Positions 27,219-36,059 of a stretch of 64,000 nt of DNA are shown here, piece after piece. Every line of letters begins with the position of its first letter. The stretch's first letter is position 1. The DNA lies in assembly GCA_964596345.1 (NCBI GenBank), contig CAZQSZ010000003.1, positions 434,001-498,000 on the forward strand, in the 5' to 3' direction. The notes beneath the pieces are model-generated. The model was not told where the DNA came from. It worked only from the letters and a program-made list of their open reading frames with translations, and made no database searches. The DNA comes from CADEDV01 sp964596345. GTDB taxonomy: Bacteria; Bacteroidota; Bacteroidia; Chitinophagales; Chitinophagaceae. Made by a program: the position numbers and the translations under genes.

Positions 27219-27966
27219 AGCTATCGTTATTGATGATGAACCGGCGGCCCGCAGGCTGATGAAAAGCCTGCTGGAGGATTATGCCCAGGTAGTAACTGTT
27301 GTGGCCGAAGCAGGCAATGGGAGGGAGGCCATTACAAAAATTGAAGAGCTGCGACCCGATCTCATTTTCTTAGATATACAAATGCCCGACCTGACCGGTT
27401 TTGAAGTGCTGGAGCGGTTAACACATAAACCCAATGTTATTTTCACCACGGCGTATGAACAATATGCAATCAAGGCCTTTGAAAATTTTTCTATTGATTA
27501 CCTGTTGAAACCCATCAAGGAAGAAAGATTACAACAGAGTATTGATAAACTGAAACAATTTGGCCGCCTGAATCAAACCCTGGATGTAAGCAGTCTCCAG
27601 GATATTATCCGCCAGTTGCAGGCGCCGCAGAAAGCAACTGCATTGCCCATAAAGACTGGTGACAGGATCACTTTACTCCGCTATGAGAATATTGCTTACC
27701 TGGAAGCACAGGATAAATATGTATATGTATTTACAACAGATGGGCAAAAGCATCTTACAGATCAATCCCTGACCACCCTGTCAGAAAAGCTGCCCCCGCA
27801 GTTTTACCGTATCCAGAAATCATATATCATCAACAAGGATAAGATCAAAGAAATGCACCGGCATTTTAACAGCCGATACCTTTTTATAATGGATGACAAG
27901 GCAGGTACCCGCCTCACTTCCGGCCGGACTTACCACGATGATATCCGTTCCGAGTTCGGTCTCTGA
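27202..27966 (+). CDS. LytTR-family response regulator
   Basis: A 254-residue transcription factor with a CheY-like receiver (about 5-120) and a LytTR DNA-binding domain (about 150-254). Receiver residues: Asp11/Asp12, phospho-acceptor Asp58 in 'LIFLDIQMPD', a Thr in 'FTTAYEQ' and Lys in 'YLLKPI'. The LytTR part has 'ALPIKTGDRITLLRYENIAYLEA' in pieces and 'FYRIQKSYIINKDKI', typical of the family, which binds direct repeats in promoters. It partners the overlapping kinase. The downstream TonB receptor genes are a plausible target, but no LytTR site is clear to the eye. Confidence 0.95.
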   Translation: MSPLYKAIVIDDEPAARRLMKSLLEDYAQVVTVVAEAGNGREAITKIEELRPDLIFLDIQMPDLTGFEVLERLTHKPNVIFTTAYEQYAIKAFENFSIDYLLKPIKEERLQQSIDKLKQFGRLNQTLDVSSLQDIIRQLQAPQKATALPIKTGDRITLLRYENIAYLEAQDKYVYVFTTDGQKHLTDQSLTTLSEKLPPQFYRIQKSYIINKDKIKEMHRHFNSRYLFIMDDKAGTRLTSGRTYHDDIRSEFGL

Positions 27967-28297
27967 AACGGTTCATTACCTTTTAAGCCCCGTTCAATAA
28001 CTTAAACAGCCAACTGCTCGTAATTGGCTTTTCCTGCCTTATTCAGGGGGGTATTTTTACCACGGATTTGAGATAAGAACCTTTGCACCCGCTTATAGTC
28101 AAATATGGCCTTTCGTCCGAAATAAGGTTCAATATGTAACCAGTTTTCCGCTCTTACGTCTCATTTCTGTACCCTGTAATCGGCCGCTTGTCAGTAAATA
28201 CGGCCGTTTATTTTAAAACAATGTACTTTGCAATGCATAGTACATAATTTTGAACTGTAATAATCAAAAACAAGTACTAATTCATAAAACCAATCAA
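27967..28297. other. 331-base upstream region of the first TonB receptor gene
   Basis: Contains no gene I can support. It holds a 25-base near-perfect palindrome at 28221-28245 and otherwise unremarkable sequence with several CGGCCG motifs around 28181-28208. A promoter for the receptor gene must lie here. Confidence 0.5.
28221..28245. promoter_or_regulatory. 25-bp palindrome, probable operator
   Basis: The two halves ATGTACT...AGTACAT and TGCA-A-TGCA pair symmetrically around a central A; only one of the twelve base pairs fails. It lies 52 bases before the ATG of the TonB receptor gene. This size and symmetry fit a dimeric repressor site; the regulator is not in the neighbourhood unless the LytTR protein reads it, which would be atypical. 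Confidence 0.6.
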
Positions 28298-30739
28298 ATG
28301 AGAAAGATCTTAACCTTGCTGGTAATTGTGCTGACGACCTTATCTTTTGTCAGCCAGGCACAGGTGAAAACCGGTAAAATAACAGGTACGATCGTGGATG
28401 GTAATACCAAAACGATCGAATCGGCTACAATTACCTTATTAAGGGCGAAGGATTCTGCTATCGCTAAAATGAGTGTTGCTGATAAGACTGGTAAGTTCAG
28501 CTTTGAAGGAATTGCTGAAGGGACTTACCTGGTATCCGTTTCAGCAGTCGGCCACCAGAAAGGGTACTCCGAAACCTTTACGATCAATTCTGCAGCAACT
28601 GATATTACGTTAAAGACCATTGAGCTGATTCCCCAGGCAAAAACAGTGGGAGGGGTAACCGTAACTGCTAAAAAGCCGCTTATTGAACAAAAAGCAGGAA
28701 AAACGCTGATCAATGTTGAGGCTTCGCCAACCAATAGTGGTTTAACAGCACTTGAATTATTGGAGAAATCTCCCGGTGTGTCTGTTGATAATGATGGGAA
28801 TATCAGTTTAAAAGGCAAACAGGGTGTAATGATACTCATTGATGGTAAACCTACTTATATGAGTGGTGCTGACCTGGCTAACTTATTAAAGAATATGCAA
28901 AGCAGCAGCCTGGAGCAAATTGAGATCATGACTAATCCACCGGCCAAATATGATGCAGCCGGTAACTCTGGTATCATCAATATCAAAACAAAGAAAGGGA
29001 TTGTAAAAGGAATGAACGGGAATGCGAATCTCGGCTATACCCAGGGCATCTATGGTCGTGTAAACAGCGGCGTCAATCTTAATTACAGAAATAACAAACT
29101 GAATATATTCGGTGGATATAACGGGGGTACATGGGAAGGATTTAATAAGCTTATTATTGACCGTAATCTGTATGAAAATAAAGTACTGGTCAGAACCATT
29201 GACCAGGTTTCAAGGCCGCATTTTGAAGGAGTATACCATAACCTGAAAGCAGGTATTGATTACAATTTTTCAAAGAAAGATGTGGCAGGTGTGGTAGTGA
29301 ATACGAATTTCAACCGCGGAGATGAAGATCCGTTCAGCCGGACCAATATCAGGGATGCCGCTGGTAATATTAATTATAAACTTATTTCGCAGGGAGATAA
29401 TTTCCGTAAGTCATCAAATATTTCCACCAACTTTAATTACAAGCACACATTTGATTCAACAGGGAGGGAGATAACAGCTGACCTGGATTATATCTATTAT
29501 AATAATAAAAGTAATACCCAGCTTATAACCAATAGTTTCGATCTTTTTGATATAAAAACCGGAGAAGTTATACTGAAAGGCGATATTCCTTCCGTTATTA
29601 ATATCTATAGTGGAAAGATCGATTATGTGCATCCTTTTAAAAGCGGTTTGAAATTAGAGGCCGGCCTGAAGACCAGTTTTGTAAATACAGACAACCGGGT
29701 TGATTACCTGCGCAATAGTAATAACAGTGGCTGGGTAAAAGATCAGCGTACCAACCATTTTATCTATGATGAGAATATCAATGCTGCTTATGCCATTTTT
29801 TCAAAGAGTATCAAAAAATGGGAGTTGAATGCCGGCCTGCGTGTAGAGAACACCATTGCCAAAGGTCACCAGGTGAGCAATGATTCTTCTTTCAAGCGCA
29901 ATTATACCAACCTGTTCCCGAACGTGGGTGTAAGCTATGCTGCCAATGACAAAAATCAATTCAGCCTGTCCTATAGCCGCCGGATATCCCGCCCGGATTA
30001 CGATGATCTGAACCCGTTCATCTTCTTCCTGGATTCATTGACATACGGGCAAGGAAATCCTTACCTGCAACCACAGTTCACCAATAACATTGAATTCAGC
30101 CACACTTTTAAAAGATTCCTGACCACCACGCTGAATTATACTGTTACGAATGACATCATTACAGAACTGCTGAAGCAGAATACGGACAAGAACGAGACTT
30201 ACCAGACCAGGGAGAATTTCAGCAGCATGAAACAGTTTGGTATTGCTGTGATGGCCAATGTACCGGTAAAGAAATGGTGGAATAGTAACATCTATGTGAA
30301 TGTATTTAACAACCATTATTCCGGTATTTACCAGACTGAGCCTGTTGATATACAGTTCACCAGTTTAATGGCAAATATGACCAATAGTTTCACGTTCGGT
30401 AAAGGATGGGGAGCTGAGCTGAGCGGTTGGTACCGCAGCAAAGGTGCAGAAGGATTGCTCGTAGCTTATGATATGTGGGCGGTGAACAGTGCTATTACCA
30501 AACAGCTTTTCAAGAAGAAAGCTACGGTTAAACTGGGTGTACGGGATATATTCTTCTCACAACAGTTCAGCGGTTATGCAAGATACAGCGATGTGGATGT
30601 GGATATTGCGAGCAGGAGAGACAGCCGCCAGTTTAACCTGAGCTTTACGTACCGTTTTGGTAAAAATAATATTGCTCCTGAACGCAGAAGGAAAAGCGGG
30701 GCTTCCGACGAAGAAAGCCGTGTGAAAACCGGTAACTAA
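28298..30739 (+). CDS. TonB-dependent outer membrane receptor (first paralogue)
   Basis: An 813-residue outer membrane receptor. Signal peptide to about residue 23 ('SQAQV'). A carboxypeptidase-regulatory-like domain at about 25-110 ('GKITGTIVDGNTKTIESATITL' in pieces, 'AEGTYLVSVSAVGHQKGY'), a plug domain at about 125-235 ('LELLEKSPGVSVDNDGNISLKG', 'SSLEQIEIMTNPPAKYDAAGN') and an OMP_b-brl_3 type barrel follow. The last strand is near 'FNLSFTYRFGKNN', then comes a 25-residue polar Arg-rich tail. No SusD partner is present. The cargo is unknown. The start at 'MRKILTLL' gives a proper signal peptide. The gene is next to the LytTR pair and its own paralogue. Confidence 0.93.
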   Translation: MRKILTLLVIVLTTLSFVSQAQVKTGKITGTIVDGNTKTIESATITLLRAKDSAIAKMSVADKTGKFSFEGIAEGTYLVSVSAVGHQKGYSETFTINSAATDITLKTIELIPQAKTVGGVTVTAKKPLIEQKAGKTLINVEASPTNSGLTALELLEKSPGVSVDNDGNISLKGKQGVMILIDGKPTYMSGADLANLLKNMQSSSLEQIEIMTNPPAKYDAAGNSGIINIKTKKGIVKGMNGNANLGYTQGIYGRVNSGVNLNYRNNKLNIFGGYNGGTWEGFNKLIIDRNLYENKVLVRTIDQVSRPHFEGVYHNLKAGIDYNFSKKDVAGVVVNTNFNRGDEDPFSRTNIRDAAGNINYKLISQGDNFRKSSNISTNFNYKHTFDSTGREITADLDYIYYNNKSNTQLITNSFDLFDIKTGEVILKGDIPSVINIYSGKIDYVHPFKSGLKLEAGLKTSFVNTDNRVDYLRNSNNSGWVKDQRTNHFIYDENINAAYAIFSKSIKKWELNAGLRVENTIAKGHQVSNDSSFKRNYTNLFPNVGVSYAANDKNQFSLSYSRRISRPDYDDLNPFIFFLDSLTYGQGNPYLQPQFTNNIEFSHTFKRFLTTTLNYTVTNDIITELLKQNTDKNETYQTRENFSSMKQFGIAVMANVPVKKWWNSNIYVNVFNNHYSGIYQTEPVDIQFTSLMANMTNSFTFGKGWGAELSGWYRSKGAEGLLVAYDMWAVNSAITKQLFKKKATVKLGVRDIFFSQQFSGYARYSDVDVDIASRRDSRQFNLSFTYRFGKNNIAPERRRKSGASDEESRVKTGN

Positions 30740-30775
30740 ACAGGTCATTAACGATTAAATCTATCTTATAATTCT

Positions 30776-30808
30776 GCGAAAGCCCGGGTATCTTATCCGG
30801 GCTTTCGC
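30776..30808 (+). terminator. Hairpin after the first TonB receptor gene
   Basis: Perfect 12-bp stem (GCGAAAGCCCGG / CCGGGCTTTCGC), nine-base loop, 37 bases past the stop. There is only a weak T stretch after it, so termination or mRNA stabilisation are both possible. Confidence 0.7.
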
Positions 30809-31008
30809 ATTCCTTTGATCAGTCATGTAAAAAACTGACAGCCCGATTTCAATTTTATCACCGGGAACTTGCTTTTTAACCGTTGGTGTATCGGCATGAT
30901 TTAATCACCCTTCAACACGCAAACTACGAAGCTTATCATATTTAAGTAAATCACCCCGGTTATTCATGGCATCTTTAGTTTTCATTGATCATTAACCATA
31001 GCCATGTT

Positions 31009-33477
31009 ATGAAAAAAATCGCAAGCCTCCTTCTTGTATGCCTTGTCATTGCTTCCGGCAGTTTCGCACAAACAAATACGGGTAAGATCATTGGTACTGT
31101 GACTGATAATACAGGGAAATTCATGCAGTCCGCATCTGTGTCATTGGTGAAAGCAAAAGATTCTGTATTGGTGAAACTGGCCATCACCGGTAAAGACGGG
31201 GCATATGAATTTGAAAATATCAAAGAAGGTGATTACCTGCTTACGATAACCTCCGTTGGTTTTGAAAAGAAATTCAGTAACCCCTTTTCAGTAAGTGCTG
31301 CTGCTGTTACAAAGCTGGAACCGCTGCAGGTGAATGAAGCTGCAAAAGGAATAGAGGGAGTAACCGTAACTGCAAAAAGACCTTTTATCGAAACAAAGAT
31401 CGATAAAACGGTAGTGAATGTGGATGCTTCGCCCACCAGCGCCGGGGCAACAGCACTGGAAGTATTGGAGAAATCACCTGGGATCACTGTCAGTAATGAC
31501 GGAGCCATCAGCCTTCGGGGTAAAGCTGGTGTGATCGTGATGATGGATGGTAAACAAACATTTCTCTCCCCAACAGATCTTGCCAATTTGCTTAAAAATA
31601 TGCCCGCCTCAGCTATTGACCAGATCGAGATCATGACCAATCCATCTGCCAAATATGATGCATCTGGCAATTCCGGTGTCATTAACATTAAAACGAAGAA
31701 AGGAAGAACAGCCGGATTTAACGGCTCCATTATGGCGGGCATCACTACCAGCTACTATGAAGCGAATGGAACCTTTTATGTGATCCCCAAATCACAGAAC
31801 AGTATCAATTTTAATTACCGGAAAAATAAGATCAACTTTTTTGGAAACTATAACCCGAATTTTTTTAGCGGCCGCAGTCAATTGGAATTTACCAGGACAA
31901 AGCTGAACCAGGCCAAGGATATACTGGGATATAATGATGTGCAAACACAATTTAAATTCGGCAATAACAATCATACCCTGAAACTGGGGCTTGACCTTTT
32001 TGCGGATAAGAAGAACACATTCGGCGTGGTGATCAGCGGCTTTACTTTTTCCGGGCATCCAACTCCGACAACGGTTACCACGACAGCGGATGAGAACTAC
32101 CAGGTCTTGTCCAGGATGGTATCTCAGACGGATAATAAGATCAGGTTCAAAAATCTCACTTCCAATTTTAATTACCGGCATGTATTTGATTCAACCGGCC
32201 GTGAGCTGACCGCAGATTTTGACTTCATAACCTACAGTAATACTTCCAATATGCAACTGGTCACCGATTTTTACCAGGGCAATGGAATGCCTGCAGGCGA
32301 CCCATTGAAATTAAGAGGCCACCTGCCGGCCAGTATTAATATTTATTCGGTAAAATCAGATTATGTGCATCCTTTCAAAAAGGGAGGACGGCTGGAAGCT
32401 GGATTCAAAAGCAGTTTTGTGGAAAATGATAACCTGGTTGATTATAAAAGATGGAACGGGTCGGACTGGGTAAACGATGGCCGTTCCAATCATTTTGTAT
32501 ATGATGAGAACATCAATGCAGTTTATCTGAATGCCAATAAGCAGGTAAAAAAATGGTCGTTCCAGGCCGGCTTACGTTTGGAGAATACAATAGCTAAAGG
32601 ATACCAATATAATAATGACTCTACGTTCAAACGGAATTTCACCAACTTATTCCCCAGCACTTTTATCAGTTATGAATTGAATAAATCGAATACTGTTACA
32701 GTATCCTATAGCCGCCGCATAACCCGTCCTAATTACCAGGACCTGAACCCATTTATTTATTTCCTGGATTCCTTATCCTACCGGAAGGGGAATCCTTTCC
32801 TGCTGCCGCAATTCACGCATAATATTGAACTGAGTCATTCCTTTAAAAGTAAGCTGATCACTACGCTGAATTTTAACAGTACGAATCGTGTGATCTCTCA
32901 AATTCTGAAACCGGATGGTGATATTGTGTACATGACATCAGAGAATGTAGCCCGGTTCAGGAATATTGGTATTTCTATCACAGCACCTGTGCCCGTTACC
33001 AAATGGTGGAACCTGAATCTCTTTACGAATATTTATAACAATCATTACGAAGGAACTTATGAGAACAAGCCATTGGATATTTCGTACACTTCTTTCATGG
33101 TCAATATGACCCAGACCTTTACGATGAAACAAGGGTTTACTTTAGAAATGACTGGCTTTTACCGGGCAAGGGGAGTAGACCAGTTGACCATCAGCGAACC
33201 GATGTATATGGTGAGTTTTGGCGGTCAAAAACAAGTATTGAAAGGAAAGGGCACCGTTCGGCTCAATCTCCGTGATCCTTTCTGGTTGCAACGGTTTAAA
33301 GGCAGAACACAATATGATATTGTCGACAACCGGGTACAGAATCGCTGGGATAACCGCCAGGTTACAGCTACGTTTACGTATCGTTTTGGAAAGAATGGCC
33401 AGCAAAATCCTCCGCCCCGCCGCCGCAACAGCGCATCGCAGGACGAGCAGAACAGGGTGGGCCAGGGCGGCCAGTAA
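31009..33477 (+). CDS. TonB-dependent outer membrane receptor (second paralogue)
   Basis: An 822-residue paralogue of the preceding receptor with the same order of parts: signal peptide to about residue 20 ('SGSFAQ'), carboxypeptidase-regulatory-like domain ('GKIIGTVTDNTGKFMQSASV' in part), plug ('LEVLEKSPGITVSNDGAISLRG', 'AIDQIEIMTNPSAKYDASGN') and an OMP_b-brl_3 barrel with a final 'ATFTYRFGKNG' and a Pro/Arg-rich tail. The two differ mostly in the extracellular loops of the barrel, as expected for different cargo after duplication. It has its own leader and probably its own promoter. The tandem pair lies just downstream of a sensor kinase and LytTR regulator. Confidence 0.93.
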   Translation: MKKIASLLLVCLVIASGSFAQTNTGKIIGTVTDNTGKFMQSASVSLVKAKDSVLVKLAITGKDGAYEFENIKEGDYLLTITSVGFEKKFSNPFSVSAAAVTKLEPLQVNEAAKGIEGVTVTAKRPFIETKIDKTVVNVDASPTSAGATALEVLEKSPGITVSNDGAISLRGKAGVIVMMDGKQTFLSPTDLANLLKNMPASAIDQIEIMTNPSAKYDASGNSGVINIKTKKGRTAGFNGSIMAGITTSYYEANGTFYVIPKSQNSINFNYRKNKINFFGNYNPNFFSGRSQLEFTRTKLNQAKDILGYNDVQTQFKFGNNNHTLKLGLDLFADKKNTFGVVISGFTFSGHPTPTTVTTTADENYQVLSRMVSQTDNKIRFKNLTSNFNYRHVFDSTGRELTADFDFITYSNTSNMQLVTDFYQGNGMPAGDPLKLRGHLPASINIYSVKSDYVHPFKKGGRLEAGFKSSFVENDNLVDYKRWNGSDWVNDGRSNHFVYDENINAVYLNANKQVKKWSFQAGLRLENTIAKGYQYNNDSTFKRNFTNLFPSTFISYELNKSNTVTVSYSRRITRPNYQDLNPFIYFLDSLSYRKGNPFLLPQFTHNIELSHSFKSKLITTLNFNSTNRVISQILKPDGDIVYMTSENVARFRNIGISITAPVPVTKWWNLNLFTNIYNNHYEGTYENKPLDISYTSFMVNMTQTFTMKQGFTLEMTGFYRARGVDQLTISEPMYMVSFGGQKQVLKGKGTVRLNLRDPFWLQRFKGRTQYDIVDNRVQNRWDNRQVTATFTYRFGKNGQQNPPPRRRNSASQDEQNRVGQGGQ

Positions 33478-33525
33478 AAATTTTAAACGATCTCTATCAT
33501 GAGAGTTTTCTCATGTGCATGTTCC

Positions 33526-33552
33526 GTCCCTCTTTTCTAAGAGGGACTTTTC
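33526..33552 (+). terminator. Intrinsic terminator after the second TonB receptor gene
   Basis: GTCCCTCTT pairs with AAGAGGGAC around a four-base loop and is followed by TTTTCT. It ends just before the YajQ promoter-like element. Confidence 0.8.
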
Positions 33553-33560
33553 TATATTTG
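33553..33560 (+). promoter_or_regulatory. yajQ: Probable -7 element (TATATTTG) of the yajQ gene
   Basis: TATATTTG matches TAnnTTTG and lies 22 bases before the ATG, right after the upstream terminator. No clear -33 TTTG. Confidence 0.4.
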
Positions 33561-33582
33561 CCAATAACTAAAACTAATTGTC

Positions 33583-34074
33583 ATGCCTTCATTTGATATT
33601 GTCAGCAAAGTAGATGCCCAGGCACTGGATAATGCCGTTAACGTTACTACCAAGGAAATCACAAACCGCTTTGATTTTAAAGGGTCGCATGTAGTGATCA
33701 ATCTTGATAAAAAGGAATTTGTGATCAAGCTGGAAACAGATGATGACATGAAGATGCGCCAGCTGATTGATGTGCTGATCAACAGGGCCCATAAACAAGG
33801 CATTTCACCCGAAGCTTTTGATGCGTCAAAGGAGGGTGCCCAAAGCGGTAAGGTCTGGAAAAAAGAGGTAATCGTCAGGAATGGCCTGAAGCAGGAAGAT
33901 GCCAAGAAGATCGTAAAACATATTAAAGAGGCAGGCCTTAAAGTACAGGCTTCCATCAACGATGATATAGTGAGGGTTACAGGCAAAAAGATCGATGATC
34001 TGCAGACGGTCATCCAGGCTTCCAAGAGCTGGAACCTGGGGGTCCCGCTACAATATGAGAACATGAGAGATTAA
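33583..34074 (+). CDS. yajQ: YajQ family nucleotide-binding protein
   Basis: A 163-residue cytosolic protein of two tandem ferredoxin-like halves. Family motifs seen: 'PSFDIVSKVD' at the start, 'NRFDFKGS', 'INRAHKQGISPEAFD', 'KEVIVRNGLKQEDAKKIVKHIKEAGLKVQASI' in pieces, and 'ITGKKIDDLQTVI'-like 'VTGKKIDDLQTVI' near the end. Some family members bind cyclic di-GMP and act as effectors; here no c-di-GMP enzymes are nearby, so the ligand is open. Length and start are normal for the family. It is a single gene between a terminator and a 416-base gap. Confidence 0.95.
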   Translation: MPSFDIVSKVDAQALDNAVNVTTKEITNRFDFKGSHVVINLDKKEFVIKLETDDDMKMRQLIDVLINRAHKQGISPEAFDASKEGAQSGKVWKKEVIVRNGLKQEDAKKIVKHIKEAGLKVQASINDDIVRVTGKKIDDLQTVIQASKSWNLGVPLQYENMRD

Positions 34075-34490
34075 CGGGCCGTTCCTTGTGTATAAACCCG
34101 GCCAAATATGTGCACAGAGCGGATTTCCGGTGGATAACGGGGTGCAAAAGAGGTGCATACAAAACAACCTGAAAATTTGGAAAGAGGTAGTACAAAAAGC
34201 TATCTTCAATGTACAATAGTTGCAGGAAAATTTGGAAACAAAAAGGAATGCAACGGGGGATGTGGAAGTCCTTCAAAAGACAGAAACAGCCTCGGAAAGC
34301 ATCGGGTTAGAAATCAGGAAGGCGAAAGCCGGAGAGAGGACAAAACTTGGTGCTTTCTTATTTTGCGCCCCTTTGATATTTCTGCTACTATTATTTGGAT
34401 AAAACCCTTTCCCCGCCTACCTTTGCCGACCAAATTTTATCTATTCATCTGTACGGCAAAATCCGTGCAGCCTTTAAAAATCATAGAGTT
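34075..34490. other. 416-base region upstream of the L31 gene
   Basis: No supported protein gene. It contains two copies of GAAAATTTGGAAA at 34171 and 34226 (55 bases apart), two GGTGCA words at 34141 and 34152, a purine-rich middle, and the L31 promoter near its end. It could be a long leader or a small RNA, but there is no recognised structure. Confidence 0.4.
34394..34425 (+). promoter_or_regulatory. Bacteroidota-type promoter of the L31 gene
   Basis: TTTG at 34394-34397 and TACCTTTG at 34418-34425 are 20 bases apart, an exact match to the TTTG/N19-21/TAnnTTTG consensus. The ATG is 65 bases further, leaving a leader of about 58 bases in which ribosomal protein control could act. Confidence 0.65.
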
Positions 34491-34742
34491 ATGAAAAAAG
34501 GAATCCATCCCGACAGCTACCGGTTAGTAGTTTTTAAGGACATGAGTAATAATCACTCATTCCTCAGCCGCTCCACAGCTGCTTCAAAAGAGACCATAAA
34601 ATGGGAAGATGGCAACGAATACCCGCTGGTAAAGCTGGAGATTTCAAATATGTCGCACCCCTTCTTTACCGGTAAGAATATGCTGGTAGACACAGCAGGT
34701 CGTATCGACAAATTCAAGAAGAAATATGAGAAAAAGAAATAA
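34491..34742 (+). CDS. rpmE2: 50S ribosomal protein L31 type B
   Basis: An 83-residue ribosomal protein beginning 'MKKGIHPDSYRLVVFKD', with 'FTGKNMLVDTAGRIDKFKKKY' in pieces at the end and no CxxC zinc-binding Cys, which marks the type B (zinc-independent) form. It is part of the large subunit and, in many bacteria, replaces the zinc form under zinc limitation. Bacteroidota often have only this form. The ATG gives the conserved N-terminus; upstream in-frame residues are leader sequence. It has a good promoter and a terminator of its own. Confidence 0.96.
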   Translation: MKKGIHPDSYRLVVFKDMSNNHSFLSRSTAASKETIKWEDGNEYPLVKLEISNMSHPFFTGKNMLVDTAGRIDKFKKKYEKKK

Positions 34743-34792
34743 TGCTGTAAATTTATTTCAGAATTATTTTTGTTTTTCATGGCTATACTTTA

Positions 34793-34826
34793 AATCCCGG
34801 AGATTCCTCTTCGGGGTTTTTTATTT
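34793..34826 (+). terminator. Intrinsic terminator of the L31 gene
   Basis: AATCCCGGAG pairs with CTTCGGGGTT (two G-T pairs) around a short loop and is followed by a T-rich tract (TTTTTTATTTG). It lies 50 bases after the stop. Confidence 0.75.
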
Positions 34827-34857
34827 GCAATAAGGCTTTAGTACCTTTCCGTTATAA

Positions 34858-36039
34858 ATGAACAAGATTATCTTCACCGAAGAATTTTGCCAGCCTGAAA
34901 TGCTCCATCCATTTACGCTGACCCGGCAGATACAGGATATACGTATTGGTATCCTTACGATCCGGGAAAAATGGGAGAAGATGCTGGGTCTTCCTTCCTT
35001 TGACAAAAAAGAAGATGATTATAAAGACCTGGAACGTTCCGTCAATCTTGATGAGGCGGTTGATGAAAAAGGATATTGCCTGATGATACACGGTAATGTT
35101 TTACCAACTCCCGAATTGGTAAAAGCTGCCCAAAAATTGAAAGATGGCCAGTTTATTTCAGCCAACGGAAGTTCAGGAATTATTTTCCGCATTACCAAAA
35201 AAGAGATCAGGGAAAAGCATAAGATAAAAGTTACCGGCGCAGTGGCTGTCAAAACTGCGGCGAAACAGATCCGGTTTCCCTGGGATATTTTCCAATTGAA
35301 TGATTGGGCAATCCGGCAGGATTTTGCATTATTGACAAAGAAGAGAAGATCACTGGCAATCCCAAAGTCAAATAAGGTCATTAACGCTTCGCAGGTCTTT
35401 ATCGAGAAAGGAGCGAAGCTGGAGCACTGTATCATCAATGCCTCCACGGGGCCGGTTTATATCGGTAAAAATGCTGAGCTGATGGAAGGCACGGTAATAA
35501 GAGGACCTTTTTCGATAGGCGAAGGAGCCTGTTTGAAAATGGGATCCAAAGTATATGGGGCCACGACGATCGGGCCTTATTGTGTGGCCGGTGGTGAGAT
35601 CAAGAATTCCATTCTTTTTGGCTATTCCAACAAAGCACATGATGGCTACCTGGGTGATTCAGTGATCGGCGAATGGTGTAATATGGGTGCCGGCACTACC
35701 AATAGTAATCTTAAGAACAATGCAGGTATGGTCAGGGTATGGACACCCAAAGGAGAAATAAATGCAGGCTTCAAGTGTGGCGTTATGATGGGCGATTATT
35801 CAAGGACCGCCATTAACACATCTATTAACACCGGAACAGTGATTGGGGTCGCCGCCCATGTCTTTGGCAGTGGTCTTACGCCAAAATATATTCCTTCTTT
35901 TTCCTGGGGTAGTGAAGGCGTAAAACGGTATGAGCTGGAGAAAGCAATGGTGGATATTGATGCCTGGAAAAAGTTAAAGAACCAGCCGGTAAGTCATGCT
36001 GAAAAAAGTATTTTGAAGTATATATTTGACAAATTTTAA
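34858..36039 (+). CDS. GlmU-like sugar nucleotidyltransferase/acetyltransferase (Bacteroidetes type)
   Basis: A 393-residue protein with a divergent N-terminal nucleotidyltransferase part (about 1-200, opening 'KIIFTEEFCQPEMLHPFTLTRQIQDIRIGI' in pieces) and a left-handed beta-helix with hexapeptide repeats (about 200-350: 'AKLEHCIINASTGPVYIGKNAELMEG', 'MGAGTTNSNLKNN', 'GDYSRTAINTSINTG'). This matches the Bacteroidetes-type GlmU family, proposed to make UDP-N-acetylglucosamine for peptidoglycan and glycans. The canonical GXGTRM nucleotide-binding loop of standard GlmU is not visible. It is followed by tpiA after 20 bases, so it begins a long same-strand run. Confidence 0.85.
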   Translation: MNKIIFTEEFCQPEMLHPFTLTRQIQDIRIGILTIREKWEKMLGLPSFDKKEDDYKDLERSVNLDEAVDEKGYCLMIHGNVLPTPELVKAAQKLKDGQFISANGSSGIIFRITKKEIREKHKIKVTGAVAVKTAAKQIRFPWDIFQLNDWAIRQDFALLTKKRRSLAIPKSNKVINASQVFIEKGAKLEHCIINASTGPVYIGKNAELMEGTVIRGPFSIGEGACLKMGSKVYGATTIGPYCVAGGEIKNSILFGYSNKAHDGYLGDSVIGEWCNMGAGTTNSNLKNNAGMVRVWTPKGEINAGFKCGVMMGDYSRTAINTSINTGTVIGVAAHVFGSGLTPKYIPSFSWGSEGVKRYELEKAMVDIDAWKKLKNQPVSHAEKSILKYIFDKF

Positions 36040-36059
36040 AGAAGGAATAAATACAAACT

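Noticed and set aside
34087..34137. Two sequences like DnaA boxes (TGTGTATAA and GGTGGATAA)
   Set aside because: Each matches 8 of 9 positions, and about a dozen such matches are expected by chance in 64 kb. There is no AT-rich unwinding region or dnaA gene nearby, so an origin is not supported.
34153..34494. Open frames of 60 and 113 codons between yajQ and L31
   Set aside because: They start at GTG or TTG, have no known motifs, and overlap the well-matched L31 promoter; one overlaps the L31 start.
34891..35110. Search for a canonical GXGTRM nucleotidyltransferase loop in the GlmU-like protein
   Set aside because: The loop is not visible, so I describe it as the Bacteroidetes-type family and do not claim standard GlmU chemistry.
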